In this document: piece after piece, positions 7,522 to 13,148 of the stretch | How the letters are laid out: every line of letters starts with the position of its first letter | Position numbering within the stretch: position 1 is the stretch's first letter | Origin: Candidatus Parvarchaeota archaeon | Lineage (GTDB): Archaea; Nanobdellota; Nanobdellia; Parvarchaeales; Parvarchaeaceae | Direction of reading: 5' to 3' | DNA: 13,208 nt | NCBI GenBank assembly: GCA_030044235.1 | Contig: JASHWD010000003.1 | Location: 1 to 13,208, forward strand | The notes under the pieces: generated by a model | Told to the model about the DNA's origin: nothing | Seen by the model: the letters and a program-made list of their open reading frames with translations, nothing else | Database searches by the model: none | Position numbers and translations under genes: made by a program

Positions 7522-8448
7522 ATGAAGACATTCGTATTAAAAACCGACGAGAGCGGTTATTTTATCAACGACACCAAACTTATAGATAACATCGAGGATT
7601 TAAGGCCTGTCGTAAACCAGACTTCAATTGATATATTAAAGGCTCTGGCTAAGAAGCCCGCTTCTCTGGACGAGATAGCGAAAATGACAAAATTAGCGAA
7701 GAAAAAAGCTGCTGATTTCATTAAATTTCTTGAAAAAGCCGGATTAATCACTGTGCAGAATAAAACCGCGAAGCGCGGCAACATCTACAAAGCCACCACT
7801 AATTCATTTGCTTTTGAAGTTTCCGATGCGAAAGTAAAATTAGCAATAAGAGAACAAGCAATTGGTGATGAAGGCACTGCAAAATTCTTTAGAAAATTCA
7901 TAAAAGATGGAAAATTCGACGGATATATCTGCGTCGGCTCTCCGGACCCGCATGGTGAATATAAATCGATAGCCAGGGACACCCATTACGCCCTTTATCT
8001 AGCCATGTTCCTTGGACAATTCTGTGAACTACCGAAGGACTTTCCTATAGTATTGGACACGGATGTTATTTCAAAGAATCTATTCAAACAAAATCTAATT
8101 GTAATTGGCGGCCCGGTAACAAACTTAGTTACAAGAGATGTAAATAACTTTTTGCCGATGAAATTCGAAAAGGCTGAAGGCTGGGCGCTTAAAGATAAGG
8201 ATGGCGTGCACAGCAGAGACTACGAAGGCGCCATAGAGAAGATAAGGAATCCATTTGAAAAGACAAAGGACGTTATAGTGCTAGGAGGTATAAGAAACAT
8301 AGGTACCCTTTCCTCGATACTTGCTACCACTAGATTTTCTAAACTTACATTTAGAAGCTACAATGATGAGCCGATATGGAACGTACTAGTAAGGGGATAC
8401 GACATAGACGGCGATGGTGAAATAGATTCTGTAGAAACCGTAAGATGA
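7522..8448 (+). CDS. Winged-helix protein with S-layer-like C-terminal region and EF-hand loop
   Basis: This 308-residue protein starts with a winged helix-turn-helix at about residues 28-90 (SIDILKALAKKPASLDEIA, a recognition helix around 58-72, and a wing near 80-90), of the ArsR/MarR-like type. After a linker comes an alpha/beta region at about 132-293. Its phrases VGSPDPHG, VIGGPVTNL and VLGGIRNIG resemble the C-terminal domain of archaeal S-layer proteins, also found in some archaeal regulators. The last part, D294-I-D-G-D-G-E-I-D-S-V-E305, is a complete 12-residue EF-hand calcium loop. It has no signal peptide, so it is probably a cytoplasmic regulator. It overlaps thpR by ATGA and shares its promoter. 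The domain assignment beyond the HTH is from memory of the family; ligand and targets are unknown. Confidence 0.8.
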   Translation: MKTFVLKTDESGYFINDTKLIDNIEDLRPVVNQTSIDILKALAKKPASLDEIAKMTKLAKKKAADFIKFLEKAGLITVQNKTAKRGNIYKATTNSFAFEVSDAKVKLAIREQAIGDEGTAKFFRKFIKDGKFDGYICVGSPDPHGEYKSIARDTHYALYLAMFLGQFCELPKDFPIVLDTDVISKNLFKQNLIVIGGPVTNLVTRDVNNFLPMKFEKAEGWALKDKDGVHSRDYEGAIEKIRNPFEKTKDVIVLGGIRNIGTLSSILATTRFSKLTFRSYNDEPIWNVLVRGYDIDGDGEIDSVETVR

Positions 8449-8930
8449 GACGACTTTTTATTGCGATAGAATTGCCGTCAGAATTATCGAATAAAATCAG
8501 CACGGCTACATCAAAGATCAAACCAAAGATAAACGGTGCTTTTGTAGAAAGGGAAAAACTACACATAACGCTTCTTTTCCTTGGAGACCCTACGCTTTCG
8601 GATGCTGCGATAGAAAAGGTTGTAAAAGAAACGGGTATAGACCGTGACATAGAAATAAGCGGGCTTGATGCATTTCCAAGTTGGGCAAAGCCAAGATTAC
8701 TTTTTATTGACGTGAAGACGGACCTTTATGACATTTATAGTGAGCTTTGTAAAAAACTTGGCGTTAAAGAGGAAAGGTCTTTTCGCCCGCATTTGACTCT
8801 ATGTAGGATTAATGGAAACATGGCATCTAAGATGGAACTTCAGACCCGTTTTTATATAAACGAAAAATTCAGAGTTAAAAAATTGAGCCTATTCGACAGC
8901 GATTTTAAAAATTATCGCAGACTGTATTAA
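8445..8930 (+). CDS. thpR: RNA 2',3'-cyclic phosphodiesterase (2'-5' RNA ligase family)
   Basis: This is a member of the 2H phosphoesterase family, which opens 2',3'-cyclic phosphates on RNA and can join tRNA halves through 2'-5' bonds in vitro. Both catalytic HxTx motifs are present: H40-I-T-L followed by LFLGD, and H116-L-T-L in FRPHLTLCR. The start MRRLFIAIELP is typical. At 161 residues it is somewhat shorter than the usual 180 or so, but it ends with the normal C-terminal strand (LSLFDSDFKNYRRLY), so it does not look truncated. Its ATG overlaps the stop of the winged-helix gene, suggesting translational coupling. Its stop codon shares the sequence TTAA with the stop of the convergent membrane-protein gene. 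Confidence 0.92.
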   Translation: MRRLFIAIELPSELSNKISTATSKIKPKINGAFVEREKLHITLLFLGDPTLSDAAIEKVVKETGIDRDIEISGLDAFPSWAKPRLLFIDVKTDLYDIYSELCKKLGVKEERSFRPHLTLCRINGNMASKMELQTRFYINEKFRVKKLSLFDSDFKNYRRLY

Positions 8931-9541
8931 GCGGCTTTTTCTCTAGTCATGAAGTAAACTGCCACTCCCATCGCAGCTAGAGTCAAGAGAAGTGACATCA
9001 CGTCCGGAGATGTAAGTATTGAGATCACATATGAACTAGTAATATAATTAAACGAAGTATTTACAACTACACCGCTGCTCGAACCAGACGAACTTGAATT
9101 AGAAGCGCTAGAATTAGTAGAAGTGCCGCAATTAGCTATGCAAGCAGTTGATGATGGCTGTGCTCCGCCAAACTGCGCGCTCGCTGCACCGTAAGCTATC
9201 AAACCGAAGATGAACATCATGAACACTATCAATACCGGTATCAACGTGCTTTTCTTAAGATATGCGCCTATGCTTTCCTGTGGTATCGTCGCTGTATTGA
9301 ACAGGAGCATCATCAGGAACAAGAAAACCAGTATCGCTAAAACGTAAGGGAGAAAAGCCACAACAAAAGCAACAAAGAAAGATGACGCCATAGAAACTAT
9401 AGCAACGCCTACCGCTATCAATGCCGGTATATCGGATTTGTCAAAGAACCTAGATCTTGATAGTATCGCATATACCAGTGCAAACACCAGTACGAAGACT
9501 ACTAAATCGTATACTCCAAATATCGCTAAGTTTAGTGCCAT
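8927..9541 (-). CDS. Five-segment membrane protein with Ser/Asn-rich outer loop (paralogue 1 of 3)
   Basis: This protein has about five membrane segments: roughly residues 10-27, 38-58, 62-81, 98-119 and 181-198. After the first comes the basic/aromatic motif RSRFFDKSD, shared in form with its two neighbours. The positive-inside rule puts this loop and KK96-97 in the cytoplasm and the N-terminus outside. Residues 121-172 form a low-complexity Ser/Gly/Asn/Thr loop predicted outside, with sequons N143, N148 and N161 and a cysteine pair C134/C138. The C-terminus (TREKAA) is inside. It lies 20 bp after paralogue 2 and is probably in its operon. The function is unknown. I recall similar unnamed proteins in DPANN genomes, but no characterised member. 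An envelope complex or pore subunit is inference. Confidence 0.8.
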   Translation of the reverse strand: MALNLAIFGVYDLVVFVLVFALVYAILSRSRFFDKSDIPALIAVGVAIVSMASSFFVAFVVAFLPYVLAILVFLFLMMLLFNTATIPQESIGAYLKKSTLIPVLIVFMMFIFGLIAYGAASAQFGGAQPSSTACIANCGTSTNSSASNSSSSGSSSGVVVNTSFNYITSSYVISILTSPDVMSLLLTLAAMGVAVYFMTREKAA

Positions 9542-9552
9542 AAAAAGTAATT

Positions 9553-9566
9553 GTTAAATGTTTAAC
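9553..9566. repeat. Inverted repeat GTTAAA-TG-TTTAAC over the paralogue 2 stop codon
   Basis: A 6-bp perfect inverted repeat with a 2-nt centre lies in the 20-bp gap between paralogues 2 and 1 and covers the stop of paralogue 2. Its loop is too small for a stable RNA hairpin, so a protein-binding site or chance is more likely than a terminator. Confidence 0.25.
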
Positions 9567-10164
9567 TTTTTGAATCCGAGCTCGAACCACCAAACATCCA
9601 TGCTATTATTACTATCACGGCTATCGCGACTATAAGCAGACCGACGTTTGTTGAATTACTGAAGAACGAAGATAAAACTGTGCCTACCTGGCTACCTACA
9701 GAGGTTGAACCGCCACTAGTGCCAGCATTGCCGCCTGCTCCTGGTGGTACCACCGCATAAGAGAATAATCCTCCTGCGAAAAGAACTATTATTGCACCTA
9801 CGAAAAGCCATTGCGCTGCTTTACCCTGTTTAAGCTTATCATCGTATCCTGCAAGAGCGGCAACTATAAGTATAGCTACAAGTATCATAGCTGTTACTGC
9901 TAGAGTAGATGCCATGTACATAAGCACCGGGCTTACCCATGCTGCAGTCACTGCAAAGAATGATATTATAAGGGCGGTTAAAGCTCTCGCGCCTTTATTT
10001 TCATTTCCTTGGAAAAAGCTTACCTTTTTTAGTACTGTATTAAGTATAGCCAGTACAAGTAAGAACGACAACCAAAATTCTACTGGGTTAGTTACATTTG
10101 CCGGAGTAATTACCTGCAATGCATTCTGGACCGATGTGTATAAAGATCCTGCTTCTAATACCAT
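9562..10164 (-). CDS. Five-segment membrane protein with Gly/Ser-rich outer loop (paralogue 2 of 3)
   Basis: This 200-residue protein has the same plan as its neighbours: membrane segments at about 29-46, 61-79, 83-106, 117-138 and 175-191. The basic/aromatic loop KKVSFFQGNENKGAR follows segment 1, and a second charged cytoplasmic loop (DDKLKQGK) follows segment 3. The outer loop at about 139-174 is Gly/Ser/Thr-rich and low complexity, and contains sequon N170. Another sequon, N23-V-T, lies in the predicted outside N-terminus. The C-terminal tail is a short Ser/Asp/Lys stretch. A strong TATA box lies 27 nt before its ATG, so it heads a unit with paralogue 1 even though paralogue 3 lies 74 bp upstream on the same strand. 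The function is unknown. Confidence 0.8.
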   Translation of the reverse strand: MVLEAGSLYTSVQNALQVITPANVTNPVEFWLSFLLVLAILNTVLKKVSFFQGNENKGARALTALIISFFAVTAAWVSPVLMYMASTLAVTAMILVAILIVAALAGYDDKLKQGKAAQWLFVGAIIVLFAGGLFSYAVVPPGAGGNAGTSGGSTSVGSQVGTVLSSFFSNSTNVGLLIVAIAVIVIIAWMFGGSSSDSKS

Positions 10165-10187
10165 ATTAGTTTATTGGTTGGTTATAG

Positions 10188-10195
10188 TATTTATA
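10188..10195 (-). promoter_or_regulatory. TATA box of membrane paralogues 2 and 1
   Basis: The minus strand reads TATAAATA, preceded by the purine-rich BRE-like stretch GGAAAAGG. The centre is 27 nt before the ATG at 10164. This is the best-looking promoter in the window and predicts a leaderless transcript. Confidence 0.75.
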
Positions 10196-10238
10196 CCTTT
10201 TCCTGTTTATTTTCACTATAAAGTAGAAGAAATTTCTA

Positions 10239-10802
10239 TTACTTTGAGAGAAGATATCCAATGATTACTAAGAATATCAAAACGGCTGCATAAGGCCCAT
10301 AATTGTATAGCCCGTTTAAAACGGCTTGCTGGGTTATCCCAGCGAATAAAAAGTTAGAGCCTATTAGCACCCAAAGTACCAGTATTATAGAGATCACCGC
10401 AGCGAGGATTATTATTATCTTCTTTCCGCTGCGTGGAAAGTCGCTTCCGGCGGTATCTCCGTAAACCATCGATGCGAGTACCAAAAGCATGAAGATTACT
10501 ATCGCGATAATGCCGACTATCGGCAGGATTATATAAGTCAAGTTCAGGGTATAGCTGGTTGTTGCGAAAACTATACCTAGCACGAAGGCTATTATCGATT
10601 CTACGTCCCTCTTGCCTTCGAACATTTTGCTCTTTTCAAGCACACCATAAACTATGGCGAAAATTAGAAGAAACGGGAAAAGGAATGATTCTATTCCTGA
10701 GTAAAGCAATGACACTGATGGCGCCGTTGACGTTAGGCTACTTGTTACGTTGCTTGCGTTACTGACCGTCGAATTGAATAATGTCGCTAAAGCGCTAAAC
10801 AT
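10239..10802 (-). CDS. Five-segment membrane protein with glycosylatable N-terminus (paralogue 3 of 3)
   Basis: This 187-residue protein has membrane segments at about 39-56, 68-86, 91-114, 129-148 and 169-186. The motif EKSKMFEGKRD after segment 1 matches the corresponding motif in the two downstream genes. The form FPFLLIFAIVYGVLEKSKMF resembles a family I recall in DPANN archaea without assigned function. Unlike its paralogues it lacks the large loop between segments 4 and 5. Its Ser/Thr-rich part is instead at the N-terminus (residues 8-30), with sequons N10, N15 and N18, and another at N87. Charge distribution places the N-terminus outside and the C-terminus inside. Its promoter is the palindromic TATA box shared with the divergent 91-aa gene. 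Confidence 0.8.
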   Translation of the reverse strand: MFSALATLFNSTVSNASNVTSSLTSTAPSVSLLYSGIESFLFPFLLIFAIVYGVLEKSKMFEGKRDVESIIAFVLGIVFATTSYTLNLTYIILPIVGIIAIVIFMLLVLASMVYGDTAGSDFPRSGKKIIIILAAVISIILVLWVLIGSNFLFAGITQQAVLNGLYNYGPYAAVLIFLVIIGYLLSK

Positions 10803-10823
10803 ATTATATCTTATTGGACGTTC

Positions 10824-10833
10824 TATTTAAATA
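10824..10833. promoter_or_regulatory. Symmetric bidirectional TATA box
   Basis: TATTTAAATA is a perfect 10-bp palindrome at the midpoint of the 51-bp gap between two divergent start codons. Its centre is 26.5 nt from the ATG at 10802 (minus) and 25.5 nt from the ATG at 10854 (plus). One TBP site could therefore serve both genes, each with a leaderless transcript. Confidence 0.65.
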
Positions 10834-10853
10834 TTGACTAATTTATTATCTGC

Positions 10854-11129
10854 ATGAAACACTCTTTAAAGCCAGTGCTTTTTATCGCAACCGCATTTGC
10901 TGGCCTGGCCGTAGGCTTAACCCTAATCTCTTTCACTTTATATCAATATCTTGAAGTAAATGGAAATTCTGCTTATGCACTAATATTGGGACAAAGTGTT
11001 GTAAACGCTGAACAGACGAATTATATAATAATAATGATCGCCACGGTGCCTTTGATTTGTCTTAGTGCATTTTTAATGTATCGCAGCGTTAAACGACTAA
11101 GGCTCCGGACGAAAAAAGCGAATCGATAA
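10854..11129 (+). CDS. Small membrane protein with two TM segments, 91 aa
   Basis: I do not recognise this family. The protein has two hydrophobic segments at about residues 8-30 and 56-76, joined by an outer loop of about 25 residues (YLEVNGNSAYALILGQ to NAEQTN). It ends in a strongly basic tail (RSVKRLRLRTKKANR), which places both ends in the cytoplasm. The gene is divergent from membrane paralogue 3 and shares its TATA box at equal distance, which suggests joint expression. Its last 41 bases overlap the 3' end of the convergent E1-like gene on the other strand. The promoter and hairpin topology support a real gene; a role with the neighbouring membrane proteins is inferred from context only. 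Confidence 0.7.
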   Translation: MKHSLKPVLFIATAFAGLAVGLTLISFTLYQYLEVNGNSAYALILGQSVVNAEQTNYIIIMIATVPLICLSAFLMYRSVKRLRLRTKKANR

Positions 11130-12021
11130 AATTTTTGGCTTCTTCTTTTTCATAACCTGAAAAAAGAAAGTCCCCTAAATCTGATATGAAGATCGTCTTT
11201 TCTTTATCCTTGTAAAGAAGTGCGGTCTTCCCGTCCTTAAAATCTGCATTTTTTAGGCGTATAGCTAGTTTTTCCAGATCAACCCGTCTTTGAAGAGAAA
11301 ACTTTATTCCGTTCCCGCACATCTGTATAAAACCGTTCTCAAGGCGGTGTTTGTAAGAATGAACAGAACACGTTTCACAACCTTCGTCCCTGTTTATCTT
11401 AACTTCAGAAACCGAAAGCGGCGCTAACGAAAAACTTACGAACGTATCCTGCCCCCCCTTTCTTGTTAAAAATTTAATTGCCTTGTCGACGAGCAATGTT
11501 CCGGCGCTAGCTGCCGCTTCTTCTGAGATTACACCGCAACCTTCAGCGTCTTCCAGCTTTAAATTACGGTATATACAGTTAAAACACGCCGCTTTCCAGT
11601 CGGCGATATACATAAAGCCTTTGTTTCCCTTTAATGATCCGAATATAAATGGAATTTTATAGCGATAGCAAGCATCGTTTATTATTAATCTCGTGTTAAC
11701 GTTATCCGTAGCGTCTATAACTAGGTCAGCATTTTCTAAAATGTCGTCTATCCTTGCTTCGCCAACATAGAAATGTTCGCTTGTGAACCTTGTCTTGCTA
11801 TTTATTTTCTCCAGCGCAGATTTTGCAGCATCAGATTTATACCTAAGCTGCTTGGCGTCGTCTTCTGAATAAAGCGTCTGATTTTTTAGATTGTCCTTGC
11901 TAACTATGTCGCCATCCACTATCCTTATAGAAAAGAAGTCAAGTTTACCAAGGCTTTCTAGAACTGCGCAACCTAATGCACCTGCTCCTATCACAACCAA
12001 ATTAAATGTATTTAAATGCAT
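11089..12021 (-). CDS. MoeB/ThiF/HesA-like E1 enzyme
   Basis: Enzymes of this family adenylate the C-terminal glycine of ubiquitin-like sulfur carriers (MoaD, ThiS, archaeal SAMPs). The Rossmann fold has GAGALG at 12-17, the ribose-binding VDGD at 35-38 and DATDN at 104-108. A structural zinc site is complete with C146-x-x-C149 and C215-x-x-C218. The C-terminal part, about 232-310 (DLEKLAIRLKNA, then IFISDLGDFLFSG), resembles the small domain fused to several archaeal/Thermus-type ThiF proteins. Two points are unusual: the family's N-L-x-R-Q reads N44-L-K-N-Q, losing a phosphate-binding Arg, and the N-terminal helix with the usual RYSRQ is absent. No carrier protein is encoded nearby, so the substrate (thiamine, molybdopterin, tRNA thiolation or SAMP conjugation) is open. 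Confidence 0.88.
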   Translation of the reverse strand: MHLNTFNLVVIGAGALGCAVLESLGKLDFFSIRIVDGDIVSKDNLKNQTLYSEDDAKQLRYKSDAAKSALEKINSKTRFTSEHFYVGEARIDDILENADLVIDATDNVNTRLIINDACYRYKIPFIFGSLKGNKGFMYIADWKAACFNCIYRNLKLEDAEGCGVISEEAAASAGTLLVDKAIKFLTRKGGQDTFVSFSLAPLSVSEVKINRDEGCETCSVHSYKHRLENGFIQMCGNGIKFSLQRRVDLEKLAIRLKNADFKDGKTALLYKDKEKTIFISDLGDFLFSGYEKEEAKNFIDSLFSSGALVV

Positions 12022-12048
12022 ATTCTCTTTATACCCTAATTAACAAAT

Positions 12049-12060
12049 TATTTATATTTA
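12049..12060. promoter_or_regulatory. Shared AT-rich promoter element between the E1-like gene and rpo7
   Basis: The 68-bp divergent gap contains TATTTATATTTA. Read on the minus strand it gives TATAAATA centred about 31 nt before the E1-like ATG. Read on the plus strand it gives TTTATATTTA centred about 35 nt before the rpo7 ATG. Each gene can thus use overlapping TATA boxes; rpo7 would get a leader of roughly 10 nt. Confidence 0.5.
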
Positions 12061-12079
12061 ACAAATGTAGAAATTCGAT

Positions 12080-12084
12080 GGAGG
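12080..12084 (+). promoter_or_regulatory. rpo7: Shine-Dalgarno sequence of rpo7
   Basis: GGAGG lies 5 nt before the ATG at 12090 and fixes the start among nearby ATGs (12078 is followed at once by a stop; 12086 is in another frame). It is the only strong Shine-Dalgarno I see before a first gene in the window. Confidence 0.75.
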
Positions 12085-12089
12085 CATGA

Positions 12090-12647
12090 ATGTACGAAAT
12101 TGTCACTTTAAGGGATAAGATAAGGGTCGAGCCTAAATCTCTTGGTAAAAATTATAAAGAAGCTATAAACGCCTTAATAAAACAGAATTACGTGGGAAAG
12201 GTCATCGAAGACAAGATGCTTTTGGTCGGCTTGATGTCAATAGACAGCGTAGAAGACGGTCTGATTATACCAAACGATGCCTCTATATATTATGATACGG
12301 TATTCAAAATGGTCGCTTTCGTACCGCTTCTACACGAGACAACGAAGGGACAAATATCAAATATAAGCGAGATAGGTGCAATAATAAATATAGGACCAAT
12401 AGACGGTCTTGCGCACATATCGCAGGCGATGGATGATTTTGTAGACTTCACAAGGAACGCTTTGGTCGGAAGAAAGACAAAGACCGCATTGAAAGTGGGC
12501 GATTCCGTTCTTGCTAATGTGATAGCAATAAGCACCAGAGGAATAATGAAGATAGGGTTGACAATGAGGTCACCTGGTTTAGGAAAGCAAGGTGGCAAGA
12601 AAAAAGAGGAAAGGGCGAAGCCTGAGAAGCCAAAGAAAGAACAATAA
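12090..12647 (+). CDS. rpo7: DNA-directed RNA polymerase subunit Rpo7 (RpoE', eukaryotic RPB7-like)
   Basis: Rpo7 forms, with Rpo4, the stalk of archaeal RNA polymerase, which binds nascent RNA and helps open-complex formation. The N-terminal tip domain is clear at about residues 1-78: MYEIVTLRDKIRVEP, then NYVGKVI and the phrase GLIIPNDASIYYDTVFKM. An S1 RNA-binding domain follows at about 79-160 (GAIINIGPIDGLAHISQ, GDSVLANVIAIS, MKIGLTMR). The usual PGLGK follows at 162-166. The final 20 residues are a Lys/Glu-rich disordered tail. At 185 residues it has family length. It opens the conserved cluster with spt4 two bases downstream. Its partner gene rpo4 is not in the window. Confidence 0.96.
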   Translation: MYEIVTLRDKIRVEPKSLGKNYKEAINALIKQNYVGKVIEDKMLLVGLMSIDSVEDGLIIPNDASIYYDTVFKMVAFVPLLHETTKGQISNISEIGAIINIGPIDGLAHISQAMDDFVDFTRNALVGRKTKTALKVGDSVLANVIAISTRGIMKIGLTMRSPGLGKQGGKKKEERAKPEKPKKEQ

Positions 12648-12649
12648 TT

Positions 12650-12835
12650 ATGTCACTAAAAGCATGCAAAGTCTGCAGTTATTTAACAGAAGAAAAGAAA
12701 TGCCCTATGTGTGGCAGCGATGAACTTTCACTTAAGTGGAAAGGACAGGTAGTTATATCAAATCCAGAGAAGTCAGAGACAGCAAAGAAACTCGGAATAA
12801 CTAAACCTGGTAAATACGCGCTTTCAGTAGCTTAA
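12650..12835 (+). CDS. spt4: Transcription elongation factor Spt4 (RpoE'')
   Basis: Spt4 is a small zinc-ribbon protein that pairs with Spt5 and keeps RNA polymerase processive. Its 61 residues are normal for archaea. The zinc site is C6-x-x-C9 and C18-x-x-C21 (ACKVCSY, CPMCGS). The following strand GQVVISNPEKSETAKKLGI and the ending KPGKYALSV are highly typical, the latter two forming the Spt5-binding face in known structures. It begins two bases after rpo7 and ends one base before rps24e, so it is co-transcribed with both. No Shine-Dalgarno is obvious; coupling to rpo7 translation is likely. Confidence 0.95.
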   Translation: MSLKACKVCSYLTEEKKCPMCGSDELSLKWKGQVVISNPEKSETAKKLGITKPGKYALSVA

Positions 12836-12836
12836 G

Positions 12837-13148
12837 ATGGAATTAAAGATTATATCAAAAATGAATGATAAGTATCTTGATAGGACCTTGATAACTTTTC
12901 ACTTGAAAACCGAGCCAAAAGAAATTGTAAAGATTGACGACGTCAAAAAGAAACTAGCCGAGCATTTTCCTGAGGGTTTCTTGGTTGTATATACTTTAAA
13001 AAATGTATATGGGTCTAGAGACGTAAATGGTATAGCTCATGTTTACAAAGACGAGCAAAGCGCTAGAAGGGTGCTGCAAAAATATATATTAAAGAAGAAT
13101 GGTGTTGTTTATGCCGAAAAGCAAAAAGAAGAAAAGGGAAGCAAGTAA
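12837..13148 (+). CDS. rps24e: Ribosomal protein S24e
   Basis: This is a small-subunit ribosomal protein found only in archaea and eukaryotes. Its 103 residues match the archaeal length. Recognisable parts are MELKIISKMNDKYLDRTLITFHL at the N-terminus (the strand that opens the family fold), the central loop VYTLKNVYGSRDVNGIAHVYKD (residues about 50-71), and RVLQKYILKKNGV before a Lys/Glu-rich tail. It follows spt4 after one base. Its last 38 bases overlap the start of rps27ae in a different frame, which is tighter packing than usual and suggests coupled translation. Confidence 0.95.
   Translation: MELKIISKMNDKYLDRTLITFHLKTEPKEIVKIDDVKKKLAEHFPEGFLVVYTLKNVYGSRDVNGIAHVYKDEQSARRVLQKYILKKNGVVYAEKQKEEKGSK

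Noticed and set aside
10228..10237. Palindrome AGAAATTTCT as a terminator after membrane paralogue 3
   Set aside because: It has no loop and is only A/T-rich; such 10-mers are expected in this composition.
8927..10802. Reading the three membrane proteins as phage holins or a provirus
   Set aside because: No phage structural, integrase or packaging gene is near, and five TM segments with glycosylatable loops do not fit a holin.
12290..12598. 102-codon minus-strand ORF inside rpo7
   Set aside because: The plus-strand frame is unmistakable Rpo7; the antisense frame has no independent support.
13099..13110. Earlier in-frame starts for S27ae (ATG 13099, GTG 13102)
   Set aside because: They add only MVLF-type residues before a typical MPK plus basic start; kept as alternatives, not chosen.
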